In this document: piece after piece, positions 1 to 5,878 of the stretch
How the letters are laid out: each line of letters starts with the position of its first letter
How positions within the stretch are numbered: position 1 is the stretch's first letter
DNA from: Parvularculaceae bacterium
Lineage (GTDB): Bacteria > Pseudomonadota > Alphaproteobacteria > Caulobacterales > Parvularculaceae
NCBI GenBank assembly: GCA_027080545.1
Contig: JALWRV010000337.1
Location: forward strand, 1 to 13,952
Direction: 5' to 3'
Length of the DNA: 13,952 nt
Program-made: the position numbers and the translations under genes
The notes under the pieces: generated by a model
The model's database searches: none
What the model was told of the DNA's origin: nothing
What the model saw: only the letters and a program-made list of their open reading frames with translations

Positions 1-250
1 CAACATCCCCCATGGCAAGATTATGCCCTGCTTTCAACCGCACCAACAAATCATCTATGGCGCGCCCTGCCCAAGCAACCCCTTCTTGGCCCCCTTGGAT
101 GCGAAAGCCATCATCCGTGCTATCGATACGCGTCTCGGTCAGGCTTTCGATTTTCTGGACAAAGGCATGGTGTGGCCCGCACAAAGCCCGCAACCACCCC
201 ATTTCCTCTATCGGTATGGCCAGTTCGGCCAACTCGGTATGACCGGTCAT
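1..250 (-). CDS. phoH: PhoH-family ATPase, N-terminal part (leaves the window at the left edge)
   Basis: Reading leftwards from an ATG at 250-248, the frame stays open for 83 codons to the edge. The first residues are MTGHTELAELAIPIEEMGWL, followed by LCGPHHAFVQKIE and a segment ending VRLKAGHNLAMGDV. This matches the N-terminal region of PhoH-like proteins (YbeZ), which ends with a helix and a 'GD(V/I)' step before the P-loop ATPase domain. That domain lies outside the window, so no Walker motif is visible. The codon just before the ATG is an in-frame TAA, so this ATG is the first possible start. It overlaps the esterase stop codon (ATGA). phoH classically follows miaB in alphaproteobacteria, and miaB is the next conserved gene upstream, which supports the call. 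PhoH/YbeZ is associated with RNA metabolism and partners YbeY. The assignment rests on an N-terminus only. Confidence 0.78.
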   Translation of the reverse strand, partial: MTGHTELAELAIPIEEMGWLRALCGPHHAFVQKIESLTETRIDSTDDGFRIQGGQEGVAWAGRAIDDLLVRLKAGHNLAMGDV

Positions 251-1386
251 TTAGATGAATTCCCACTGCTCAAGGTCGGCTTCGGCCCCAACTTAACCAA
301 AACGCAAATGCCGCGCCATTGGGCCGGGTCCTGCCGGATGGTTGCAAGATCCGTGGGTATGGCTGTGTCCACTGTGCATGCCTGTTTCACATTTTCTTGC
401 GCTTCTGGGCTGAGCGCTGGGGCTTGGCCGTCGGAAAAAAGATAAAAAGCATCCGATGGGGCGCCGGTGCGTTCAGCCACGGGAAAAAAATAGCGCAACG
501 CATCCATGGCCGCCACATGATAGATCGAGCCATGATGCTCCTCGCTGGCCCGATCATAAAAAACCCAAGCCAGCCCTTCGGGACTATGCGCGTCCAAAGT
601 CGATAGGAATAAATCCATACCCTGTTGCATTTTCCAGCCCTCATTGGCGATGGTCAGATAGAGCATCCGCTCACCGGTTGGAAAAGACGCCAAATGAGAA
701 GCCGCCCCTTTTGCGATGGCCAGATCATCCCACCATAGGCTGGGGCTGATGGCCGCATATTTGTCGAACAGGGTTGGGCGCGCCAACAAGGTTTCCACCA
801 CGAAAAGCCCCGCTAGACTTTCTCCCATTACCACCCGCTCACCATTACTTCGATAATGGTCCTCAACCCACGGGATAACTTCATCCTCAAGAAAAGATCT
901 AAATTGGTCGGCCCCACCACGCTTTTCAAAAAGCGCATCATAGCGCGGATCATCGACCGGCGGGGTTAGTTCAAAATAACGATCTACACTTTCCACCCCC
1001 ACCAAAATGAATGGCTCTGTTGTCCAATTCAAATCCAAGGATTGCTGGATACCGGCAATATGGGGAAAATCCTGCTCGGGACCGCCGTCAAGAAGATAGA
1101 CAATGGGAAATTTTTTGTCCGGCTCGCTTTCATACCGCGCTGGCAAACGCACCGAAAGGCGCCTTGGGCCCTGATATGTTTTCGACATGATCACATAGGT
1201 CTCGCCTATGAGAATGGGCGTGGCGCTATTCTCCTGAGCATCATCCCCCTGCGCGCCCTTTTCCTGTGCGCCCTTTTCGTGTACGGCCCTTTCCTGCACA
1301 TCTGTTTTTTCCATTTCTGTTCCACGCGTCCCCTCATTGCATCCGAGCAAGAACGAAAATAGAAAAATCAAAATGATGGCACGCAT
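247..1386 (-). CDS. Putative lipoprotein esterase, alpha/beta hydrolase (esterase D/IroE-like)
   Basis: A 379-residue protein. The N-terminus MRAIILIFLFSFLLGC is a lipoprotein signal peptide with lipobox LLGC, so Cys16 should be lipidated and the protein anchored in the envelope. A start ten codons earlier (1416) exists, but the ATG at 1386 is preceded by AAGGA at good distance and gives the cleaner signal. Residues 31-55 are a charged linker of degenerate pentapeptides (QERAV, HEKGA, QEKGA, QGDDA, QENSA). The catalytic domain has VYLLDGG (about 97-102), the nucleophile elbow GESLAG with Ser190, and HHGS with probable catalytic His285. This is the pattern of the putative-esterase family that includes esterase D and IroE-like enzymes; the substrate is unknown. 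The C-terminal 50 residues show no recognised motif. It lies 37 bp after miaB and overlaps phoH, so it is probably co-transcribed with them. Confidence 0.82.
   Translation of the reverse strand: MRAIILIFLFSFLLGCNEGTRGTEMEKTDVQERAVHEKGAQEKGAQGDDAQENSATPILIGETYVIMSKTYQGPRRLSVRLPARYESEPDKKFPIVYLLDGGPEQDFPHIAGIQQSLDLNWTTEPFILVGVESVDRYFELTPPVDDPRYDALFEKRGGADQFRSFLEDEVIPWVEDHYRSNGERVVMGESLAGLFVVETLLARPTLFDKYAAISPSLWWDDLAIAKGAASHLASFPTGERMLYLTIANEGWKMQQGMDLFLSTLDAHSPEGLAWVFYDRASEEHHGSIYHVAAMDALRYFFPVAERTGAPSDAFYLFSDGQAPALSPEAQENVKQACTVDTAIPTDLATIRQDPAQWRGICVLVKLGPKPTLSSGNSSK
1253..1297 (-). repeat. 15-bp imperfect tandem repeat in the esterase linker
   Basis: Three successive 15-bp units are visible on the plus strand: GCGCCCTTTTCCTGT, GCGCCCTTTTCGTGT and ACGGCCCTTTCCTGC. 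On the coding strand they give QERAV, HEKGA and QEKGA. Two more degenerate units (QGDDA, QENSA) follow at protein level. The repeat falls in the linker between the lipidated cysteine and the hydrolase domain, where length change would be tolerated. Confidence 0.8.
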
Positions 1387-1423
1387 AAAATTTCCTTTTA
1401 GACAGTAACAATTCAAGAACCCA

Positions 1424-2809
1424 TCAAGGGCTTGGAGAACTCTTCAACAGACCTGTAAGAGAGTTAGATTTTTTCTCAATAATCCGTACCGAGACTATTT
1501 CACCAATTAAGTTTTCCGGTGCTTCTAAATGCACCGCCTGCAAATAGGGGGAGCGGCCATTTACCTGACCGGCAACACGGCCCGGGCTTTCAAGCAGAAT
1601 CGGCAAAACCTTACCCACACATGAGGCATTGAAATTTTGTTTTTGCGTTTCCAACAAGGTTTGCAGCGCCTGCAATCGATCGCTTTTTTCTGTTTCTGAA
1701 ATTTGCTTTGTCATGCTTGCCCCTGGCGTGCCGGGGCGGCGCGAATATTTGAAACTAAAGGCCGAGGCATAATCAACCTCTCGGATAAGCGCCATGGTCT
1801 CTTCAAAGGCCTGTTCATCTTCTCCCGGGAAGCCGACAATAAAATCCCCTGACAAGGCCAAGTCCGGACGCACCGCCCTTATTTTTTCAACCAAGCGCAC
1901 ATAATCTTCAGCACGGTGGCCTCGATTCATGGCTTTCAAAATTTTGTCGCTGCCAGATTGCACCGGCAAATGCAGATAGGGCATGAGTTTTTTTTCTTCA
2001 CCGATAGCGGCTATCAGATCATCATCCATATCTCGGGGGTGAGAGGTGGTAAAGCGAATGCGCTCCAGCCCATCAATTTTTGCCAAATGCCGAATGAGCG
2101 CCCCAAGACCAAAAGACTCTGTTGGCGCCCCTGACGGGGCCGCCCCCTGATAGGCGTTGACATTTTGTCCTAAAAGCGTGACCTCGCGCACCCCTTGCAT
2201 AACCAATGAGCGCACTTCCGCGCTAATCTGATCAACCGGCCGCGAAACCTCGGCCCCGCGCGTATAGGGCACGACACAAAAGGTGCAAAATTTATCGCAG
2301 CCCTCTTGGATGGTAACAAATGCCGCATAGCCATCAATATTGCGGGGGGTGGCGAGCACATCAAATTTCTCCACCACATCGAACTCGGTTTCCAGAATAT
2401 CGCCGGTTTGGCGAGCGGCTTTGGCGATCATTTCTGGCAGTTTGTGATAGGATTGTGGCCCGAATACGAGATCAACCTGCGGCGCCCGCGCCATTATTTC
2501 CGCCCCTTCGGCCTGAGCCACGCAACCGGCAACCGCAATGCACATATCATTACCAGCCTGTTGGCGGGCCTTTTTATGTTTATTCAGGCGCCCCAAAGCC
2601 GAATAGACTTTTTCAGCTGCCTTTTCACGAATGTGGCATGTGTTGAGAATAACCAGATCCGCCTCATCCGGATTGTCGGCAACCTCATAGCCAAGGGGGC
2701 GCAACAACCCCACCATGCGTTGACTGTCATAGACATTCATCTGACAGCCCCATGTTTGGATGTGCAGTTTTTTGCGGCCCTCGGCGCTGGGTTTTAGCTT
2801 CTCACTCAT
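1424..2809 (-). CDS. miaB: tRNA-2-methylthio-N6-dimethylallyladenosine synthase MiaB
   Basis: A 461-residue radical-SAM methylthiotransferase that adds a methylthio group to i6A37 of tRNAs reading UNN codons. The N-terminal MTTase domain shows the three cysteines of the auxiliary 4Fe-4S cluster at Cys22 (WGCQMN), Cys58 (NTCHIREKA) and Cys96 (AGCVAQAEG). The radical-SAM motif CDKFCTFC is at 171-178, followed by VVPYTRG. The C-terminal part (about 390-455) corresponds to the TRAM domain. Length fits the family. No convincing Shine-Dalgarno sequence precedes the ATG at 2809. The 101-bp gap before it holds no obvious promoter, so transcription may come from the arsR-arsI unit or from weak sites in the gap. 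The downstream neighbours are the esterase and phoH. Confidence 0.96.
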   Translation of the reverse strand: MSEKLKPSAEGRKKLHIQTWGCQMNVYDSQRMVGLLRPLGYEVADNPDEADLVILNTCHIREKAAEKVYSALGRLNKHKKARQQAGNDMCIAVAGCVAQAEGAEIMARAPQVDLVFGPQSYHKLPEMIAKAARQTGDILETEFDVVEKFDVLATPRNIDGYAAFVTIQEGCDKFCTFCVVPYTRGAEVSRPVDQISAEVRSLVMQGVREVTLLGQNVNAYQGAAPSGAPTESFGLGALIRHLAKIDGLERIRFTTSHPRDMDDDLIAAIGEEKKLMPYLHLPVQSGSDKILKAMNRGHRAEDYVRLVEKIRAVRPDLALSGDFIVGFPGEDEQAFEETMALIREVDYASAFSFKYSRRPGTPGASMTKQISETEKSDRLQALQTLLETQKQNFNASCVGKVLPILLESPGRVAGQVNGRSPYLQAVHLEAPENLIGEIVSVRIIEKKSNSLTGLLKSSPSP

Positions 2810-2910
2810 AGGGGAGGCTGTTTAGACGAAGCAAAGGCGAAAAGCTATCCCCGGGCGCTGGGTGCCGCGCGAAACAGAGGTTGGCAACACCTTGCGGGGA
2901 GGATCATGCC

Positions 2911-3321
2911 TCAAGGCGAGGGCAGATCACGCAGAGACCGATCAGGTTCCGCCCCATAATCTGCTGCTTGATCATAGCTATCAAACAATTCCCACAAGGC
3001 ACCTTGAGGGTCACGCGCCCATATTTTATTGCTTTTGGCGTAGCAACAGACGGTTTCTTCTTCTTCCAATAGGGGGGCCTTTAAGCCATCAAGGCGCTGG
3101 CGATAGGCTTGCAGGCCCGCCCCATCCATAGCGATCCCCACATGGTCCAGACCCGGCTCTCCCCCATGGGTTGAAATGGCGATATGGGCTTGAGGGTCGT
3201 CGAGCAACCATTTGGCATAGTCCGGCTTGGCGATGGTTGGCGCCTGCCCGAACAGGGCTTCATAAAAGGCCGTCGATTCGGCAATGTCTTTTACTTTTAG
3301 ATGGATATGCAAGCGCTTCAT
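2911..3321 (-). CDS. arsI: ArsI/CadI-family glyoxalase-fold protein, probable C-As lyase
   Basis: A 136-residue single-domain vicinal-oxygen-chelate protein. ArsI enzymes are Fe(II)-dependent dioxygenases that cleave the carbon-arsenic bond of trivalent organoarsenicals such as methylarsenite. CadI proteins of the same family are metal-induced. Visible family signatures are the start MKRLHIHLKV with candidate metal-ligand histidines 5/7, DYAKWLLDDP and AIST, then GLDHVGIAM with His60. The substrate-binding Cys pair is Cys92-Cys93 in TVCCYAKSNKIW, and Glu111 lies in DPQGALWELF. These positions match the metal triad plus vicinal cysteine pair known for ArsI. The open frame extends 51 codons upstream inside arsR, but the ATG at 3321 is preceded by AAGGAGG. 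That sequence lies in the last codons and stop of arsR, four bases away, so translation is probably coupled. Actual activity on arsenicals is inferred. Confidence 0.85.
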   Translation of the reverse strand: MKRLHIHLKVKDIAESTAFYEALFGQAPTIAKPDYAKWLLDDPQAHIAISTHGGEPGLDHVGIAMDGAGLQAYRQRLDGLKAPLLEEEETVCCYAKSNKIWARDPQGALWELFDSYDQAADYGAEPDRSLRDLPSP

Positions 3322-3325
3322 GGGA

Positions 3326-3703
3326 TCACCCTCCTTTTGATTCTGTTGACAAAGCCGCAGATGCTTTTGGCGGCAAAGCCGCGGGCCCCTTGACCACATA
3401 GGTCCCGCACAGGCGCGGATCCCCCTGACAGCAATCGGTAAGCAAAAATTGGATAAGCCCCCGCAAGCCCCCATAATCAGCCAGATAGCTGATCGAGCGC
3501 CCCTGTTTCAGGCCCTGCACCAGCCCCGCCTGCTGAAGCTCTTTCAGATGAAAAGACAGGGTCGAGGCCGGAATAGCGAGATTGGTCGAAAGTTGGCTTG
3601 GGGTGCAACCATGGGTCCCAGCCTTAATCAGGCTGCGCAAAATAGCCAAGCGGCTGGGCTGGGCGAGGGCGGCAAAGCGAGCGGCGGCATTATTTAATTC
3701 CAT
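3326..3703 (-). CDS. arsR: ArsR/SmtB-family arsenic-responsive repressor
   Basis: A 125-residue winged-helix repressor. ALAQPSRLAILRSLI (13-26) opens the helix-turn-helix domain. CTPSQLSTNLAIPASTLSFH (33-52) is the recognition region, and LVQGLKQGRSISYLAD is the wing. Near the C-terminus is DCCQGDPRLCG with Cys91, Cys92 and Cys99. This resembles the C-terminal As(III) site of the Acidithiobacillus-type ArsR (a CC pair plus one more Cys a few residues later), not the CxC site of the plasmid R773 type. Cys33 is an additional cysteine in the DNA-binding part. A GTG start 21 codons upstream is possible, but it would put codons through the promoter and operator. The ATG at 3703 gives the usual family N-terminus. 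No strong Shine-Dalgarno is present. It probably represses itself and arsI through the palindrome just upstream. Confidence 0.9.
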   Translation of the reverse strand: MELNNAAARFAALAQPSRLAILRSLIKAGTHGCTPSQLSTNLAIPASTLSFHLKELQQAGLVQGLKQGRSISYLADYGGLRGLIQFLLTDCCQGDPRLCGTYVVKGPAALPPKASAALSTESKGG

Positions 3704-3704
3704 A

Positions 3705-3722
3705 ATTCTAGTGATATAGAAT
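3705..3722. promoter_or_regulatory. Candidate ArsR operator (18-bp palindrome)
   Basis: ATTCTAGTGATATAGAAT consists of perfect 6-bp arms (ATTCTA/TAGAAT) around a 6-bp centre. It begins one base beyond the arsR start codon. ArsR/SmtB repressors bind short AT-rich inverted repeats overlapping their own promoter, so size and position fit. Binding is inferred. Confidence 0.55.
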
Positions 3723-3730
3723 AATAAAAA

Positions 3731-3760
3731 ATTATCAAGCCTTATTTTCAGTAGGCACAA
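3731..3760 (-). promoter_or_regulatory. Candidate promoter of arsR-arsI
   Basis: On the minus strand, TTGTGC (3760-3755) and GATAAT (3736-3731) are separated by 18 bp and resemble -35 and -10 elements. The predicted transcript would begin just before the palindromic operator, which would then act at or just after the start site. The -35 match is weak. Confidence 0.35.
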
Positions 3761-3803
3761 TTTCACTCACCCAAAAATCGCTTAATCACCATAGCCCCAA
3801 ATC

Positions 3804-3866
3804 AGAAATATCATATATTTCTATTATTATAAAAATAATAGCCCTTCTACCATTAGGGCAAGGGCT
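3804..3866. repeat. Three consecutive inverted repeats
   Basis: First, AGAAATATCATATATTTCT (3804-3822) has perfect 8-bp arms and a 3-bp centre. Second, CTATTATT and AATAATAG (3821-3828 and 3834-3841) flank a 5-base loop. Third, AGCCCTT and AAGGGCT (3840-3846 and 3860-3866) flank 13 bases. Each overlaps or touches the next. The third is followed by GAAAAAAAC on the plus strand, which is not a terminator U-tract in that direction, and no gene transcribes into it from the right. A protein-binding or regulatory role is more likely than termination. Confidence 0.6.
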
Positions 3867-4024
3867 GAAAAAAACATGCGGAAGCGCACAAAACTCACGA
3901 AATAGATGCAATTTTATCAATCCACTTAAACGGGCCTTTAGAGAGATTTTCTAAAAAGGGGCGTTGGCGGGGGCTCTCGTCGGCATTGGAATGGGCAGAT
4001 TTGAGAAAACCTTCGAGAAAACCG

Positions 4025-4738
4025 ATGCAGAAAACAAGAAAATCAATCTTCGGAATCAAGCCTTTGATCGGGCTCTGTGCGCTCATGGCCGGACTGTTCC
4101 TTGTGCCTGTCAGCGGCGCTAATGCAGCCACCACCATCTATGCCAATGGGGCCGATTTCGGCTGGCCCAATACCACCAACCCCACCGATGCCCTAGGCAC
4201 CCCCGACGGCGCGGCCGCAAGTCTAAGCAATGGCGGTTGGCTCGCCTTTCAAACCGATACCAGCTTCACCAACACCGACACCAGCATGCAGTTTCTGGGC
4301 CTCACCGGCACCGGCACCATTCGTTTCTATGTTGGCACATCCAACAATAATGGGTGGTTCTCCGCCCTCAACTATATCACCCTGCAAGTGGTCAACGGGT
4401 TGGTACAAATCAATTCCAATGTGCTGAACAATTTTTGCACCAGCCTCGGCGGGTGTGACATTTTCATCATCCAAAACATCTCCGGCGGCAATTTACAGCT
4501 GGATGCGGCGGACTTGTCTGTCAATTTTGTCGCCCCGACACCAGAGCCAGCCAGCTGGGCCTTGATGATGGTTGCTTTCTTCCTAGTCGCCCTACGCTTG
4601 AAAGCCGAACGCAAAAAGAAACGACAAAATCAAAACAGCCGCGCCCCCATCACCGCAAAGCCCATCACCGCAAAAAATGGCGAGCCGCGCAAAACATTTC
4701 TGCCATCACAGCACTTCACTGGAAACGCGCTCGCATGA
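4025..4738 (+). CDS. PEPxxWA-CTERM sorting-domain protein, exported
   Basis: A 237-residue exported protein. It begins with a long signal peptide (MQKTRKSIFG..., hydrophobic core about 12-29, probable cleavage after GANA at 34). The beta-rich mature part (about 35-170) has NGADFGWPNTTNPTDALGTP near its start and one Cys pair (NFCTSLGGC, 138-144) that could form a disulfide loop. The sorting signal follows: PEPASWA at 173-179, a hydrophobic stretch to about 190 and a basic cluster (RLKAERKKKR). Such signals are recognised by exosortases, which release or attach the protein at the envelope and are often linked to exopolysaccharide. A further 37 residues follow the basic cluster, which is unusual. 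The start at 4025 was preferred over 3986 because it gives a cleaner signal peptide; neither has a strong ribosome site. The function of the mature domain is unknown. Confidence 0.85.
   Translation: MQKTRKSIFGIKPLIGLCALMAGLFLVPVSGANAATTIYANGADFGWPNTTNPTDALGTPDGAAASLSNGGWLAFQTDTSFTNTDTSMQFLGLTGTGTIRFYVGTSNNNGWFSALNYITLQVVNGLVQINSNVLNNFCTSLGGCDIFIIQNISGGNLQLDAADLSVNFVAPTPEPASWALMMVAFFLVALRLKAERKKKRQNQNSRAPITAKPITAKNGEPRKTFLPSQHFTGNALA
4646..4675 (+). repeat. 15-bp tandem duplication in the tail of the PEP-CTERM gene
   Basis: CCCATCACCGCAAAG (4646-4660) is followed directly by CCCATCACCGCAAAA (4661-4675), one mismatch in 15. In frame they encode PITAK twice. The duplication lies in the extra tail beyond the sorting signal. 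Confidence 0.85.
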
Positions 4739-4782
4739 CAGCGAGGGGATCATTTTAACCGACCATGAAAGGATTGGGGCCC

Positions 4783-5028
4783 ATGGCAATTGTTAGAAAA
4801 AAAACCAAAACAACCCGCGTCGCAAACCCAAGACGCCGCACCTCCGCGCCCGCAAAAACCGAACGGCTCGCAGATGTCACCCGCACCAGTCGCCTCAACC
4901 CAACCCATGCTCTATGGAACAAATTGCAAATTGCTTTTGATGAAGATCACGCGGCAGACAAGCAAAAAACAAAAGCAAGTCCCAAACCAGCCAAACGCAG
5001 ATTGTCCGCGCATAATCTATTTATCTAG
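4783..5028 (+). CDS. Small basic hypothetical protein
   Basis: An 81-residue open frame beginning MAIVRKKTKTTRVANPRRRT and ending KRRLSAHNLFI. It is rich in Lys, Arg, Thr and Ala, with a more mixed middle (THALWNKLQIAFDEDH). I do not recognise a family. There is no signal peptide or membrane segment. The ATG at 4783 has AAAGGA nine bases upstream; an in-frame ATG at 4765 would add six residues. It follows the PEP-CTERM gene by 44 bp and could be co-transcribed. Its stop lies only 21 bp from the end of sdhB on the other strand. An overlapping alternative frame (4790-5053) exists and cannot be excluded. The basic composition could indicate nucleic-acid binding, but that is a guess. Confidence 0.45.
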   Translation: MAIVRKKTKTTRVANPRRRTSAPAKTERLADVTRTSRLNPTHALWNKLQIAFDEDHAADKQKTKASPKPAKRRLSAHNLFI

Positions 5029-5049
5029 CGGCCCACAGCCTCAATCCAC

Positions 5050-5853
5050 CTAGCCGCGCTCTACCATCATCCGCTTGATGCCCGCGATGGCTTCAGCCGG
5101 GTTCAAGCCTTTGGGGCAAACTTGCGTGCAGTTCATAATGGTGTGGCAACGGTAAAGCCTGAAATTATCTTCCAAATAATCAAGCCGTGCCTTGCGGGCA
5201 TCGTCGCGGCTATCCTGTAGCCAACGATAGGCCTGGAGCAGCGCCGCAGGCCCCAAATATTCGTCCTTGATTTCCCCCTCTTCGCCGCGATCCCCGTTCC
5301 ACCAATAGGAGGGACAAGAGGTCGAACAAGAAGCACATAAAATACACTCATATAAGCCATCAAGCTTTTCGCGATCATCATGGCTTTGCAAATGTTCTTT
5401 TTCCGGTGTCTCATTGGCCTGCAAAAACGGCGCAACGGCGGCATGTTGCTTATAAAAATTACTTAAATCCGTGACCAAATCCTTGACCACCGGCTGATGG
5501 GGCAACGGATAGATGTGCAAATCGCCCTTGCCCAACTCATCCATACCCTTGGTGCAGGCAAGTGTATTGGCCCCATTAATATTCATGGCGCAGGAGCCAC
5601 ATACTCCTTCGCGGCAAGAACGCCGGAAGGTGAGCGTTGGGTCAATTTCATTTTTTATTTTAATCAACACATCCAACACCATGGATACGCCGGTCATATC
5701 CACACGATAGCTATCGACGCGGGGGTTTTCCGGTGCTTCTGGGTCAAAGCGATAAATTTTTACCGTGCGCAGGTTTTTAGCCCCCTTCGCGGCCGGGAAA
5801 TTTTTTCCTTTGCGGGAAATTTTGGAATTTTTGGGAAGTGTTAGCTCGACCAT
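5050..5853 (-). CDS. sdhB: Succinate dehydrogenase iron-sulfur subunit SdhB
   Basis: A 267-residue electron-transfer subunit of complex II, on the cytoplasmic face of the inner membrane, passing electrons from SdhA to the quinone site. All three clusters are visible: 2Fe-2S ligands Cys80, Cys85, Cys88 and Cys100 (SCREGVCGSC...LAC); the 4Fe-4S motif CILCASCSTSC at 170-180; and the 3Fe-4S region with Cys236, Cys242 and Cys246 (CHTIMNCTQVCPKG). Length is normal for alphaproteobacterial SdhB. It is the last gene of sdhCDAB, 25 bp after sdhA, with a weak ribosome site. No clear terminator follows; only a loose GCGGC/GCCGC inverted repeat (5028-5057) lies beyond the stop. Confidence 0.97.
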   Translation of the reverse strand: MVELTLPKNSKISRKGKNFPAAKGAKNLRTVKIYRFDPEAPENPRVDSYRVDMTGVSMVLDVLIKIKNEIDPTLTFRRSCREGVCGSCAMNINGANTLACTKGMDELGKGDLHIYPLPHQPVVKDLVTDLSNFYKQHAAVAPFLQANETPEKEHLQSHDDREKLDGLYECILCASCSTSCPSYWWNGDRGEEGEIKDEYLGPAALLQAYRWLQDSRDDARKARLDYLEDNFRLYRCHTIMNCTQVCPKGLNPAEAIAGIKRMMVERG

Positions 5854-5878
5854 ATTTTTTTCCGCTTAATGAGGGGCG

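Larger units (their letters stand above)
3704..4024. other. Intergenic region between arsR and the PEP-CTERM gene
   Basis: This divergent 321-bp gap holds the arsR operator and promoter candidates at its left end and a cluster of three inverted repeats at 3804-3866. The right part (3867-4024) is ordinary sequence where an upstream in-frame ATG at 3986 exists but looks unused. No gene or tRNA was found. It must contain the plus-strand promoter of the PEP-CTERM gene, but I could not pick a convincing -35/-10 pair. Confidence 0.6.

Noticed and set aside
12..445. Plus-strand open frames at the left edge
   Set aside because: They lie opposite the phoH N-terminus and the esterase C-terminus, both of which show real family signatures on the minus strand.
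2306..2797. 163-codon plus-strand open frame opposite miaB
   Set aside because: It is antisense to the conserved MTTase and radical-SAM region of miaB and shows no protein family signature.
3322..3474. N-terminal extension of the arsI-like gene to 3474
   Set aside because: The extra 51 residues come from inside arsR in another frame, while the ATG at 3321 has a strong AAGGAGG and begins with the family's usual N-terminus.
3840..3866. AGCCCTT/AAGGGCT hairpin as a transcription terminator
   Set aside because: On the plus strand it is followed by A residues, and on the minus strand no gene transcribes into it from the right.
3986..4024. Earlier start of the PEP-CTERM gene
   Set aside because: It adds 13 polar residues before a complete signal peptide; the ATG at 4025 is a better fit, although the ribosome sites do not decide it.
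4790..5053. Alternative 87-residue frame overlapping the small basic protein
   Set aside because: It runs over the end of sdhB and lacks a better ribosome site; the 4783-5028 frame has AAAGGA at good spacing. The choice is not certain.
5028..5057. GCGGC/GCCGC inverted repeat as the sdh operon terminator
   Set aside because: The stem is only 5 bp with a 20-base loop and no U-tract, too weak to claim.
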